Assembly (NCBI GenBank): GCA_963169455.1
Contig: CAUJDW010000083.1
Span: 1-39,829, forward strand
Origin: Bacteroidota bacterium
GTDB taxonomy: Bacteria; Bacteroidota; Bacteroidia; Chitinophagales; Saprospiraceae
DNA: 39,829 nt
Direction of reading: 5' to 3'
The translations under genes and the position numbers were made by a program. This document shows positions 18,690-27,375 of this stretch, in pieces (position 1 is the first letter of the stretch; the number at the start of each line of letters is the position of its first letter). The notes below the pieces were generated by a model that was not told the origin of the DNA, did not search any database, and saw only the letters and a list, made by a program, of their open reading frames with translations.

Positions 18690-18741
18690 AGTTGAGAAAT
18701 AGCCCGGCAATGTTTAACTTGCTGGAAAATGAGGGTAGGAA

Positions 18742-19347
18742 ATGGCAGAAAAAAAACTGGAGCGCTATAGTGTAGGTGCATACCTCGGGCTGGAAGCTCA
18801 ATCCGATGTAAAGAGTGAATACGACAACGGCGCGATCGTCGCCATGAGTGGTGGGACGCTAAATCATGGCATCATCGGTAATAACATCAATACCTGCCTG
18901 AATAACGCCATCAAAACCCAAGGCCTGGATTGCACGGCCATCAATGGGGATGTGAGAATATTTATCGCCAATGCCAATGCCTTTGTTTACCCGGACGCCA
19001 TGGTTATCTGCGGGCCAATCGAGGCTTTTGAAGCGGATGAAAATTCCGTTGTGAACCCAGTTCTGATCGTTGAAGTACTATCCAAATCCACGGAAAGCTA
19101 CGACCGGGGCGATAAATTTCACAAATACTGCTCCCTTCCTTCCCTCAGGGAGTATATCCTCATCGACCAGTATAAACCGGTCATTGATATCCTGTACCGG
19201 GAAAAAGCGGGCTACTGGAAAATGACGACCTCTATCGGCCTGGAAAAATCGGTTTACCTGAATACGATCGATAGCGAAATTTCTCTGGAGGACATCTACC
19301 GGAATGCTCAGGGCCTGCTGCAGCCGGAGTTCAGGCTGGAGCTGTAG
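18742..19347 (+). CDS. Uma2-family putative endonuclease (PD-(D/E)XK fold)
   Basis: The 201-residue protein of the Uma2 (formerly DUF820) family carries a restriction-endonuclease-like core: YPDAMVI with Asp85, then LIVEVLSKST with Glu111, with Lys115 and the conserved DKFHKYCSLPSLREYILID segment. Members are extremely common in cyanobacteria and Bacteroidota, often in many copies, and their function is still unclear. No DNA-binding domain or partner gene is visible. It is transcribed towards the sulfatase gene, with only 6 bp between the two stops. The upstream 200 bp hold dispersed repeats, so it may have arrived as a cassette; this is inference. Confidence 0.88.
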   Translation: MAEKKLERYSVGAYLGLEAQSDVKSEYDNGAIVAMSGGTLNHGIIGNNINTCLNNAIKTQGLDCTAINGDVRIFIANANAFVYPDAMVICGPIEAFEADENSVVNPVLIVEVLSKSTESYDRGDKFHKYCSLPSLREYILIDQYKPVIDILYREKAGYWKMTTSIGLEKSVYLNTIDSEISLEDIYRNAQGLLQPEFRLEL

Positions 19348-19353
19348 GCCTCC

Positions 19354-20955
19354 CTATTTCCGGTTCAGGTCTTCCAACAATATCTCCTGCGCCAGGGCAT
19401 CAGAATCCCGGTATTGCACCTGCAATGCCCGGAGTTTGCCCAGCAACTCCTCCTTCACCGCGCGGTATTCCGGTTGAGCGATCACATTGCGCATCTCCTG
19501 CGGGTCCCGTTCCAGGTCATAGAGCTCCCATTCGTCCACATCGTAGTAGAAGTGGATCAGCTTGTAGCGGGCCGTCCGCACTCCGCAGTGGCGCTTCACG
19601 GCGTGGATGCCGGGATATTCGTAGTAGTGGTAATACAGCGCGTCGCGCCATTCCACTTCCTGCCCCCTAAGAAGGGGCAACAGGCTGCGGCCCTGCATGT
19701 CCTCCGGGATGGGCAGCCCGGCGGCGTCCAGGATGGTCTCGGCAAAGTCGAGGTTTTGCACCAGATCGCTGTTTGCCGAACCCGGCTTAATCCTGCCTGG
19801 CCAGCGCACGATGAGCGGTGTGCGGAACGATTCTTCGTACATGAAGCGCTTGTCGAACCAGCCGTGCTCGCCCAGGTAGAAGCCCTGGTCGGAGGTGTAA
19901 ATGATTAGCGTGTTCTCCGCCAGGCCACTTTTCTCCAGGTAGTCCAGCAGGCGGCCGATATTATCGTCTACAGACTTGATAGAAGCCAGGTAGTCCTGCA
20001 TGTAGCGCTGGTATTTCCAGCGGGTCAGGGCATCGCCGGAAGGCGTGTTTTTTTCGAAATCCGCATTGATGGGGCCGTAAACGGCTTCCCAGTTGCGGCG
20101 CTGTTCTTGTGTGAGTTTATTGTACTGGTTGGTATAGGCGTTGCTGTACCAGGGAATGAAATCCTCGAAGCCCAGCCTGCGGGCCAGCTCCGGTTTGATC
20201 TTGCTGTCATTGGTAAGGCCCATGTGGGTGCTGATGCGCATTTCGGCATCGCGGGCGGCCGTGCCCCTGCCACTGTAGTCATCGAAAAGGCTGGCTGGTT
20301 CAGGCACGGGCTTGTCTTTGAAATCGCGCAGGTGGCCCTGGCTGGGCCACCATTCGCGGTGTGGGGCCTTGTGCTGGTAGACCAGCAGGAAGGGCCGGGA
20401 CTTATCCCTCGATTTGTCGAGCCAGCCGATGGCCTCGTCGGTGATGATGTCGGTCACGTAGCCTTCTTCCTGCACCAAACCCTGCGGGGTGCGGAAATCC
20501 GGCTGGTAGTAATCGCCCTGGTCGGGCAGCACCTTCCAGAAATCGAATCCGGTGGGCTCGGATTTGAGGTGCCATTTGCCGGCGATGGCTGTCTGGTAGC
20601 CGGCCTGCTGCAGCAGCTTGGGAAAAGTTTGCTGGCTGCTGTCGAAGGTATTCACGTTGTCGCGCACCCCGTTGAGGTGGCTGTGCTTGCCGGTCAGGAT
20701 GACCGCCCGGCTGGGCGCGCAGATGGAGTTGGTCACAAAAGCCTTGTCAAAGCGCATGCCCTCCCGCGCCAGCCGGTCGATGTTGGGGGTCTGTATGCGG
20801 TTGGAGCCGTAGGCGCTGATGGCGTCAACGGCGTGGTCATCAGCCATGATGAAAATGATGTTGGGGTGCTCCGCACGCCCGGGGGAGGGCTGGCTGAAAA
20901 GTGGGGTGTTACAAAAATGGAGGTTCAGTATCAATAAAAATGCAAATCGCAACAT
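19354..20955 (-). CDS. Exported type I sulfatase
   Basis: The 533-residue product from the ATG at 20953-20955 has a signal peptide ([14 protein letters not shown]...); an ORF start 17 codons earlier would spoil it. The sulfatase signature Cys79-Ala-Pro-Ser-Arg ([15 protein letters not shown]) marks the cysteine that an anaerobic sulfatase-maturating or FGE enzyme converts to formylglycine. The metal ligands Asp39-Asp40 ([10 protein letters not shown]), the GKWHLK segment and the late [23 protein letters not shown] motif are present. It should remove sulfate esters from glycans; the pattern is nearest to N-acetylglucosamine-6-sulfatase-like S1 enzymes, but specificity cannot be fixed here. No maturase or partner glycosidase lies alongside. 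Confidence 0.94.
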   Translation of the reverse strand: MLRFAFLLILNLHFCNTPLFSQPSPGRAEHPNIIFIMADDHAVDAISAYGSNRIQTPNIDRLAREGMRFDKAFVTNSICAPSRAVILTGKHSHLNGVRDNVNTFDSSQQTFPKLLQQAGYQTAIAGKWHLKSEPTGFDFWKVLPDQGDYYQPDFRTPQGLVQEEGYVTDIITDEAIGWLDKSRDKSRPFLLVYQHKAPHREWWPSQGHLRDFKDKPVPEPASLFDDYSGRGTAARDAEMRISTHMGLTNDSKIKPELARRLGFEDFIPWYSNAYTNQYNKLTQEQRRNWEAVYGPINADFEKNTPSGDALTRWKYQRYMQDYLASIKSVDDNIGRLLDYLEKSGLAENTLIIYTSDQGFYLGEHGWFDKRFMYEESFRTPLIVRWPGRIKPGSANSDLVQNLDFAETILDAAGLPIPEDMQGRSLLPLLRGQEVEWRDALYYHYYEYPGIHAVKRHCGVRTARYKLIHFYYDVDEWELYDLERDPQEMRNVIAQPEYRAVKEELLGKLRALQVQYRDSDALAQEILLEDLNRK

Positions 20956-21103
20956 GGTTGGGTGTTTTGTATTGGGGTAAGATAAGGTAAAGTGTGGATT
21001 CGGCATGATGGCGCTGGCCTGAAAATTGCGGAAGAACTCATCAAAAGGGGAATACTCCGGGCCTGCATCGTTTGGGGCTTCCAGCCGCCCCGCGCCGGCA
21101 AAC

Positions 21104-22522
21104 TCATCGAGGGCTTTGCGCCGGCATGAGCTTTTCCAGCAGCCAGCCCTTCTCCGCCACCGCCGGCGTATCTTCCACCTTTCGGCGCAGTTTTTCGCGG
21201 GCCCCGCGGTCGCCGGGAGCGAAGCGCAACATCTGGCGGACGAAGGACAGGAGGTTCAGGTAGTTTTCCTTGTGATAGCCCAGGCCTTTTTGCCGGCCGA
21301 TGTATGTTCGGAAGCTGTCGAGCAACGATTCCAGGGCGTCGTATTCGCCGAGTTCGTAATAGATGCGCAAAAGCATGCTGCGGGCATTGAGGTTGTAGAG
21401 CACGTCTTCCGGGTTGGCCTGCTGCAGCAACTGCATGGCGCGGCCATAGTCGGGTTTGCGGAAGTAGTAAACGGCCAGGTTGTAGCGGTAGATGTTTTCC
21501 CGCTCCCGCAGGGGCAGGTGGGCTTTGTATTTTTCAAGGAAACTCTCCGCCCACTCCCATTCCTGTTGGGCGATGGCCAGCATGAGCACGTTGTTGTAGG
21601 TGAATTTAGACAGGGCGCCCTCTTCCAGCAGCACCCCTCGTTCCAGGCCCCTGCGGTAGAGCTCGAAGGCCTGCTGAATATACTGCCGATGGCCTTTATT
21701 GAGGCGCTGGATGCAGTAGTTGATGGCCAACAGGTGTATATCCCTGGCCTCTTCAGGAGGGAACTGCCGCCAGTGCTGCTCGATGAGTTCCCGGAGGTTG
21801 GCAAAATAAGCTTCCGCTTCCGGCTCCGAAAGCGCCTTATACGCCTGGTGGTAAATGGCCACTGCCGGCGATTGGCGCACCGGCGAGCGCTCCACGTAGC
21901 GCAGCACCTCCTCCAGCAATTCCAGCTTGTAATCTTCCTGCGAAATGTTGCGGGCCGTCAGCACGGTGCAACTGTGGCGCAGGATATCGGCCAGATAAAA
22001 GATCGTCAGTTCTTCGGCCAGTTCCTGCAGGTTCATCCGGCCGCTGCGGCGCTGCCGGTGGTCGTACTCGTATCGCTCCAGCTGCAGTTGGTAGTTGTGG
22101 TAGTGGTAGCCCACATTGCGGAAAGGCTGCCGCTCCTGCTGCTGTTCCAGGTTTTTTATTTCTTTTTCGAACAGCTTGTCCAGCCCGCGCCGCCGCAGCG
22201 CCCGCAGGAGGTGGAGCTGCAAGCCCGTTTCATCGCCTTCCACTTCCAGGAGGGCAAAGTACTTCCTGATGGCGTTCAGCAAAAAGTGCATCACCAGCTT
22301 CATCCAGGCGTCGTCGTATGGCTTCCCGGGGAAAACCCAGGCGTAGGCCCGCTCCCGGTGCAGCGCTTCCTCCCCCTGCTCCATAGCTTCGGCCAGATAA
22401 TCGAACAGGCGGATCACGTCTTCCCGCTGATTGAAATAAGGGGAGCGCACGAACTTGCGCAGCTCGCGGATGTCCTTTTTGGATAAGGCGCGAAAAGCCT
22501 CAACTAGTGTACTTTTGTGCAT
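21104..22522 (-). CDS. Helical repeat protein with [10 protein letters not shown] motif (cassette copy 1)
   Basis: The 472-residue protein has no signal peptide and no named domain that I recognise. The N-terminus ([24 protein letters not shown], then [10 protein letters not shown] at 27-36) is shared with the gene at 29345-30748, as are LLAINY, IYYELGE and RQKGLGYH near the C-terminus. The rest is almost all amphipathic helix, probably TPR-like solenoid units (for example [20 protein letters not shown]). It should be cytoplasmic. It is divergent from the T9SS protein gene at 22699, 176 bp apart; that arrangement is repeated 8.2 kb downstream. The function is unknown; a regulatory or scaffold role for the divergent exported partner is a guess. 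Confidence 0.85.
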   Translation of the reverse strand: MHKSTLVEAFRALSKKDIRELRKFVRSPYFNQREDVIRLFDYLAEAMEQGEEALHRERAYAWVFPGKPYDDAWMKLVMHFLLNAIRKYFALLEVEGDETGLQLHLLRALRRRGLDKLFEKEIKNLEQQQERQPFRNVGYHYHNYQLQLERYEYDHRQRRSGRMNLQELAEELTIFYLADILRHSCTVLTARNISQEDYKLELLEEVLRYVERSPVRQSPAVAIYHQAYKALSEPEAEAYFANLRELIEQHWRQFPPEEARDIHLLAINYCIQRLNKGHRQYIQQAFELYRRGLERGVLLEEGALSKFTYNNVLMLAIAQQEWEWAESFLEKYKAHLPLRERENIYRYNLAVYYFRKPDYGRAMQLLQQANPEDVLYNLNARSMLLRIYYELGEYDALESLLDSFRTYIGRQKGLGYHKENYLNLLSFVRQMLRFAPGDRGAREKLRRKVEDTPAVAEKGWLLEKLMPAQSPR

Positions 22523-22639
22523 GGCAGTGGGTTAAGGTGTTGAAATTTACGATTTTGCTTAATAAAAAGATTTTCAAACGCCTTTTTTTAAAAGGATTAA
22601 GCGCTATATGATAAAAATTTCATTTAATTTTTTTGAAAA

Positions 22640-22684
22640 AATGTTTTTGCAACCGCAGCCGGGCCGGGGGATATTTGAGGTATG
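22640..22684 (+). promoter_or_regulatory. 45-bp block shared by the two divergent cassettes (copy 1)
   Basis: The block begins AATGTTTTTGCAAC and ends ATATTTGAGGTATG. It aligns without gaps to 30821-30865, which lies in the same place before the paralogous gene. TTTG (22646-22649) and ATATTTG (22671-22677) resemble a Bacteroidota -33/-7 pair, 21-22 bp apart. The gene start is 14 bp further on. Confidence 0.5.
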
Positions 22685-22698
22685 AAAAAACAAATGCC

Positions 22699-25557
22699 AT
22701 GAAAACAATTAGGCTTTTACTGACACTCCTGCTGTTTAACGCGCTCTCTCTTTCCCTATACGCCCAGGGTTGGGAAAGGGAATACGACAGCTATTTTCAT
22801 TTTGAAAACGTCCTGTCCCTGCCCAACGGGCGGATCGCTGCCAGCGATGCTTTCCACTTCGTCCTCCTGGACGGGCAGGGCAACCCCATCAGCGATTTTG
22901 AAACCAGCCTCTCGGTTATTGACGCGGGCTCACCCTACACCTACGGCATCAATGCCGGCAACCTCATTCGCCACGGTGACGGCAGCATCGCCGGAATGGT
23001 CGCCAAAGGGCCCCACACGCTGATCTACAGGGCGGATGGCGACACGGGGGAATTGTTATGGGATACGCTGCTGGCCCTGCCGGCGCAGTCGAGCTCCTAC
23101 TACACCGCGGAGAAGGTACTGTCTCCGGGCGACAGCTGCTACTACATCATGGGCCACTGGGCCAGCGAGGAAGGCAAACGCCCGGCCTTGTTCAAGGTGA
23201 GTATGGACGGGGAATTGCTCTGGCACAAAAACTACCACCCCAGCCTGTACAGCAATGTGAATTACGCTACGGCCCTCGACATGGACATAAGCGCCTCGGG
23301 AGAACTGCTGATGCTGGTCGGGCAAACCAACTTCGAAACCGTCGTGCTCCGCATTGGCATGGATGGCGAACTGATACAGCCCGTTTACCTGGACGTCCAA
23401 TCCATCGACGACTGGATTTATCCCGGAAAACTGCTGGCCCGGGGCGACGGCAGTTTCCTGCTGGCCGGGCGCAGGGTTTTCACCGAAGGCGCTCCGCTTT
23501 CCGTCAACCGGGTGGCGCTTGACGGGCTCGTGCTCTGGTCCACCGTGCTGGAAGGGTCGCCCAATAACCCCTACTCGATTGAACAAGGAAGCGGCGGCTC
23601 CGTTTTCGTCCTGGCCAACCGCTTTATTGCGGGCAACAACAGCAAAATCGTCGTCAACGCCCTCTCCGGCGAGGGGCAGCTGGAATGGTGGAGCGATTAT
23701 CCCTATCCCATTTCCCAACTGGGCCTCGGCCTGGACGCCATGCCGGACGGCGGACTCATCATCGCCGGCCAAGCCTACCGGTATGACCCCATTGCGGGCT
23801 TCACGAAGAGCGCATACCTGCTCCGCCTCGGCGCCAGCGGCCAGTTGTACAACAGCCAGGCCGAAGGCTACGTCTTCGAAGACCTCGATGAGGATTGCGG
23901 CCCCCTGCCCGAAGCGCCTCTCGGCGGCTGGCTGGTAGCTTTTGAAGGCGTGGATACGTTTTACGCCATTACCGATACGATGGGCTATTACAGCCGACGG
24001 CTAAACCCGGGCGCTTACCTGGCCAGAGCCATCCCCCCCGGCGATTACTGGGCGCCCTGCCCGCCGCAGATGGTTACAGTGCCCGATTTCGACACCCTGA
24101 GCGTGAATTTTCCGGTGCAGGTAGCCATAGCCTGCCCCAAGCTGCAGGTGGACATCTCGGCGCCTTTCCTGCGCCGCTGCTTCGAAAGCAGGTTTACCGT
24201 TTATTACTGCAATTCGGGGACAATGCCCGCCGAAAACGCCTATGTGGAAGTGGAGCTCGACCCCTACCTGGATTTCCTCTCCGCTACGTATCCCGTTAGC
24301 AGCCAGCAGGGCCAAAGCCTTACCTTCCAGTTGGGGGATGTCGATGTGGGCGCCTGCGGGCAGTTTTATATCGATGTCTATGTGGATTGTGATTCCACCG
24401 TATTGGGGCAAACCCATTGCACCACCGCCCATATCTATCCGGACAGCCTCTGCACCCCCGCGCCCGGCTGGTCGGGCGCCAGCATCGAAGTGGGCGGCAG
24501 TTGCACCGGCGATTCCATACAGTTCACCATTAAAAATGTGGGCACGGCGCCCTCTACCATCGACCCGCCGCTGGAATATCTCGTGATCGAAGACCAGGTC
24601 ATCCTGCTGCAGGGTACATTCAGCCTGACGGTTAACCAAACCACTCAGGTCAGGCTGCCGGCAACCGGCGCCACCTACCGCCTGGAAGCCCAGCAGGAAC
24701 CCGGCCACCCCGGCAACAGCATGCCGACGGTCACCGTGGAAGGTTGCGGCCTGCCAGATGACAACATCAGCCTTGGCTTCACCACCCAGTACTGGGAGGA
24801 CGACGGCGACCCCTTCGTCTCCATCGACTGCCAGGAGAATATCGGCTCATACGATCCAAATGACAAAAAAGCTTACCCCAAAGGCTACGGCAACGAACAC
24901 CTCATCGAACCCAACACCGATATCGAATACCACATCCGCTTCCAGAATACGGGTACGGATACCGCCTTCACCGTCGTCATCGAAGACCCGCTTTCTGAAC
25001 ATCTGGACATCACCACGGTGCGCCCCGGCGCCGGCAGCCACCCTTACACCTATCAAATCACCAAAGAGCGGACGCTGGTATTCCGCTTCGACAACATCCT
25101 GCTGCCCGACAGCACCACCAACGAGCCGGCTTCTCACGGCTTCGTGAAGTTCCGGGTGAAACAAAAGCCCGAGCTGCCCGGCGGCACGATCATCAACAAC
25201 ACCGCCTATATCTACTTCGATTTCAACGAAGCCATCGTCACCAACACCTACCGGCATGAAGTGGAACGCGATTTCATTCCCATCGTCCTCATTCCGGATG
25301 ACCCCAATGCCCTCACCTCCCTGCAGGTAGCCCCCAATCCCCTTGTAGAAAGCGCGCAGATGGAACTGGCCGGGTACAAAGGCGAGGCCCCGCTCCAACT
25401 GAACCTCTACGACAGCCTCGGGCGGCTGGTGCGCCGGGATCAATACAACAACCCCAGCTTCACCTTTCTGCGCGGCCGCCTGGCCGAAGGGGTATATTTC
25501 TACCAGGTGCAGGCCGGCGGGCGGCGGCTGGATAGTGGAAAATTGATCATTCAATAA
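22699..25557 (+). CDS. T9SS-exported multidomain surface protein (cassette copy 1)
   Basis: The product has 952 residues from the ATG at 22699; an in-frame TTG further upstream would put 22 polar residues before the signal peptide (MKTIRLLLTLLLFNALSLSL). Residues about 25-400 form propeller-like repeats (GDGSFLLAGRR, MPDGGLIIAGQA). A transthyretin/SdrD-like B domain follows (EGYVFEDLDEDCG ... GYYSRRLNPGAYLA), then cysteine-bearing Ig/DUF11-like modules beginning VDISAPFLRRCF. A conserved late module (CQENIGSYDPNDKKAYPKG ... LLPDSTTNEPASHGFVKF) is typical of Bacteroidota T9SS cargo. The final 75 residues are a type A sorting domain (VAPNPLVES ... LAEGVYFYQVQAG). It has the same length and domain order as the product of 30892-33750, so the two are paralogues. 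The ligand is unknown. Confidence 0.9.
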   Translation: MKTIRLLLTLLLFNALSLSLYAQGWEREYDSYFHFENVLSLPNGRIAASDAFHFVLLDGQGNPISDFETSLSVIDAGSPYTYGINAGNLIRHGDGSIAGMVAKGPHTLIYRADGDTGELLWDTLLALPAQSSSYYTAEKVLSPGDSCYYIMGHWASEEGKRPALFKVSMDGELLWHKNYHPSLYSNVNYATALDMDISASGELLMLVGQTNFETVVLRIGMDGELIQPVYLDVQSIDDWIYPGKLLARGDGSFLLAGRRVFTEGAPLSVNRVALDGLVLWSTVLEGSPNNPYSIEQGSGGSVFVLANRFIAGNNSKIVVNALSGEGQLEWWSDYPYPISQLGLGLDAMPDGGLIIAGQAYRYDPIAGFTKSAYLLRLGASGQLYNSQAEGYVFEDLDEDCGPLPEAPLGGWLVAFEGVDTFYAITDTMGYYSRRLNPGAYLARAIPPGDYWAPCPPQMVTVPDFDTLSVNFPVQVAIACPKLQVDISAPFLRRCFESRFTVYYCNSGTMPAENAYVEVELDPYLDFLSATYPVSSQQGQSLTFQLGDVDVGACGQFYIDVYVDCDSTVLGQTHCTTAHIYPDSLCTPAPGWSGASIEVGGSCTGDSIQFTIKNVGTAPSTIDPPLEYLVIEDQVILLQGTFSLTVNQTTQVRLPATGATYRLEAQQEPGHPGNSMPTVTVEGCGLPDDNISLGFTTQYWEDDGDPFVSIDCQENIGSYDPNDKKAYPKGYGNEHLIEPNTDIEYHIRFQNTGTDTAFTVVIEDPLSEHLDITTVRPGAGSHPYTYQITKERTLVFRFDNILLPDSTTNEPASHGFVKFRVKQKPELPGGTIINNTAYIYFDFNEAIVTNTYRHEVERDFIPIVLIPDDPNALTSLQVAPNPLVESAQMELAGYKGEAPLQLNLYDSLGRLVRRDQYNNPSFTFLRGRLAEGVYFYQVQAGGRRLDSGKLIIQ

Positions 25558-25679
25558 TGATTGGGGAATAGGGAATGACTAAAGCGGTAGGGTGCAGCCC
25601 CTGGCAACCTGTAACCTTAAACCTGTAACCTTAAACCCGACGCTCCCCCCAGCTATCCCTTTAGCAAAACGCAGAACCT

Positions 25680-25928
25680 ATGGGCGTAGAAGAATGGCGC
25701 ATCGACTGGCTGCCGCCACCGGAGGAAATCGCAATTTCACTGGAAGGGTATGCCGGTGGCTACCCGGTGCTGCTGGAAATATTCGGGCCAGATGGGAATC
25801 GGGTGTACCGGCAGCAATTTTCACAGCCGCCGCTGACCCTGCCGGTGCGTTTGCTGGCGGCAGGGCAGTACAGGTATGAGGTGAAACGCGATGAAAAAAA
25901 CATTGAGGCCGGAATGATTGAATTATAG
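25680..25928 (+). CDS. Small protein resembling an orphan T9SS type A sorting domain
   Basis: The 82-residue protein from the ATG at 25680 aligns by eye to the C-terminal end of its upstream neighbour: GPDGNRVYRQQFSQPPLTL and LLAAGQYRYEVKRDEKNIEAG match DSLGRLVRRDQYNNPSFTF and LAEGVYFYQVQAGGRRLDSG. It has no signal peptide, so it cannot reach the T9SS by itself. It could be the tail of a broken T9SS gene, or a cytoplasmic domain that only shares the fold. It lies 122 bp after the stop of the 952-residue protein, beyond a duplicated ACCTGTAACCTTAA word. Confidence 0.6.
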   Translation: MGVEEWRIDWLPPPEEIAISLEGYAGGYPVLLEIFGPDGNRVYRQQFSQPPLTLPVRLLAAGQYRYEVKRDEKNIEAGMIEL

Positions 25929-26298
25929 TAACAATTTAGGACTCCTTTAGCGGCAATCCGGAACGCGGGCCTGTGGCCCGCGACGCAGGCAGCGCCCCTC
26001 CCAAGGCTCAGTGTTTATCACTTCGCGAGCTATGGGCCCGCGTTCCAACCTAAATAGTAATGAATTTTAAAAAATATCGGCAGTCCGGTAAAAGCCCGCT
26101 TCAACCTGCCGATGCAGTTTCGGCCGGAGTAAAAGCATGGGTTGGCTCCCTCCGCTTTTGCTTTTGATCAGCCAACCGATGGATGGCACACCAGAATGTT
26201 AAAAAAATATCTTTCAGGTGCGAAAGCCCAAGCCTGCCGTTTTGATACTAAAATAACCGGCAAGGGCGCGCCCTTCCCGAAAAAACAACGGAATTGGT
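25929..26298. other. 370-bp intergenic region before the beta-barrel gene
   Basis: It holds the inverted-repeat element at 25960-26046 and a short GGTTGGCT/AGCCAACC inverted pair at 26140-26177. A frame open over 26142-26387 runs into the MITE-like element and has no domain. The promoter of the beta-barrel gene should lie here, but no clean TAnnTTTG was found. Confidence 0.6.
25960..26046. repeat. Palindromic element with 24-bp imperfect terminal inverted repeats
   Basis: Left arm GGAACGCGGGCCTGTGGCCC... (25960-25983) and right arm (26023-26046) are inverted copies with a few mismatches around a 39-bp loop. The arm sequence matches the single copy at 18666-18689, so this is a dispersed family. 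Confidence 0.75.
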
Positions 26299-27141
26299 AT
26301 GAAGCTATTAAAACTAAGAGCTTGTTTGGAGGCCGGATTTGCAAGCGAAAAGAGTCAATTTTTGAGCGAGGCAAGGCGTCTTTTTGAAGAGCGTACCCTT
26401 AGGTACGGTCGAAAAAAACAACGAAGTTTCACTCAAAAAGTGGCCTTTGTAGCTCAAAGGTTGGCCTCTAAACAAGCTCTAATAGCGCTCCTGCTGCTGC
26501 CTGCCTTCGGGTGGGCGCAGGAGGCGCAACCCCGTTTCGTCATCGGCACAGAAGCAGGCGTCGATTTCCGAAAATTTGACCCCGCCCTGTCCAGGGCAGT
26601 CAACTACACCGCCGGGCTGACGCTGGAATACCCCCTGGGCAAAATCTCCCTGGCCACCGGCCTGCTTTACAAGGATTATGGCCGGCAGGAATACTGGGAA
26701 TTCGCCGGGGAAAGCTTTCAGCTTACCGTCGAAGAAATAACCTACACCCTTTACCCCACCGAAGGCCTGGCTTCCCGCCTGACATACCTCAGTGTGCCAT
26801 TCCGTGCACAGTACCGCCTGCCCTGCAACTGCATGTACCTGCAGGCCGGCATTCACGCCGATTTCACCCGGTTCGGCGAAGAAGCCAAACGGGAACAGCT
26901 TCCTATAACTTATGATGAGCTTCAAACGCAGGATTTCGCCAGAAAAGGAGACATCAAACCCCTGAATTTTACCTACGAACTGGCTGTTGGTTTCAAACTA
27001 CACTTCAATGATCACTGGCGCATGTTCCTGCGGCCTACCTACCGCATTCTGGCGCCACCCGCGAAAAGCGGCAGCCCGATATGGAATAGCCACTACCATC
27101 AGTTGCACCTGGCGTTCGGGGTGCAGCGTGGGTTTTTCTAG
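26299..27141 (+). CDS. Outer-membrane beta-barrel protein with interrupted signal peptide
   Basis: The 280-residue product has a mature part (from about residue 75) in the style of Bacteroidota porin-like/PorT-like barrels: alternating strands such as RFVIGTEAGVDF, YTAGLTLEYPLGKISLATGLLY, LTYLSVPFRAQYRLP and LNFTYELAVGFKLHF, ending in an aromatic residue (GFF). It should sit in the outer membrane. The N-terminus is odd: MKLLKL is followed by 55 mostly polar, Lys/Arg-rich residues before ALIALLLLPAFGWAQ. Those 55 codons match the MITE-like element at 26318-26479 plus its TAA duplication. Removing them restores MKLLKLIALLLLPAFGWAQ, an ordinary signal peptide. In-frame GTG (26440) and TTG (26461) codons inside the element could serve as new starts. 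A hairpin terminator lies at 27155-27175. Confidence 0.85.
   Translation: MKLLKLRACLEAGFASEKSQFLSEARRLFEERTLRYGRKKQRSFTQKVAFVAQRLASKQALIALLLLPAFGWAQEAQPRFVIGTEAGVDFRKFDPALSRAVNYTAGLTLEYPLGKISLATGLLYKDYGRQEYWEFAGESFQLTVEEITYTLYPTEGLASRLTYLSVPFRAQYRLPCNCMYLQAGIHADFTRFGEEAKREQLPITYDELQTQDFARKGDIKPLNFTYELAVGFKLHFNDHWRMFLRPTYRILAPPAKSGSPIWNSHYHQLHLAFGVQRGFF
26318..26479. mobile_element. 162-bp palindromic MITE-like element inside a signal-peptide coding region
   Basis: Terminal inverted repeats GAGCTTGTTTGGAGGCC (26318-26334) and GGCCTCTAAACAAGCTC (26463-26479) match at 16 of 17 positions. TAA flanks it on both sides (26315-26317 and 26480-26482), as expected for a 3-bp target duplication. The interior is itself an imperfect palindrome around CGTACCCTTAGGTACG, so the whole element can fold into one long hairpin. 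It encodes no transposase. GAG-tipped ends with a TNA-type duplication recall some IS5-family elements, but the parent is not in the window. Insertion plus duplication add 165 bp, exactly 55 codons, keeping the host gene open. Confidence 0.85.
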
Positions 27142-27154
27142 CGTAGAGTATATA

Positions 27155-27175
27155 AAAAGGTGCGGTGCACCTTTT
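27155..27175 (+). terminator. Hairpin terminator after the beta-barrel gene
   Basis: AAAAGGTGC, loop GGT, GCACCTTTT: a 9-bp perfect stem 13 bp after the stop at 27141, ending in a T-run. Confidence 0.75.
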
Positions 27176-27179
27176 CATC

Positions 27180-27228
27180 CCGGCGAAGCCCATTGGGCCG
27201 AGATCGGGAAGGCAGTATGAAGTACGTC
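27180..27228. repeat. Dispersed block, second copy of 15093-15139
   Basis: Begins CCGGCGAAGCC and ends GGCAGTATGAAGTACGTC. The copy at 15093-15139 begins CCGGCGTAGCC and ends GGCAGTATGCAGTACGTC; the 18-base ends differ at one position. The middle parts are looser. A partial relative (GGCGCCCCATAGGGCCGGGATTG) may lie at about 33752-33774. Confidence 0.6.
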
Positions 27229-27375
27229 AGTAGTCAGTAGGGGACAGGCTGGGGTTCTTCCCACTTCCCCCGTTTTTTTTGCAAGCTACATTGCGGTTGA
27301 CGTAAGTGGCAGGCCCGCCATTTTGAACGCCATCCGGAAACATCATAAATTGGAAGCAATTCACAGCGTTCTGGA

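Noticed and set aside
21026-22486. 486-codon open frame opposite the [10 protein letters not shown] gene
   Set aside because: The composition is shadow-like (His/Val/Phe/Gln-rich), whereas the minus-strand frame has a paralogue at 29345-30748.
26142-26387. Small 81-residue gene before the beta-barrel gene
   Set aside because: Its second half translates the MITE-like element in another frame, and the first half has no recognisable features.
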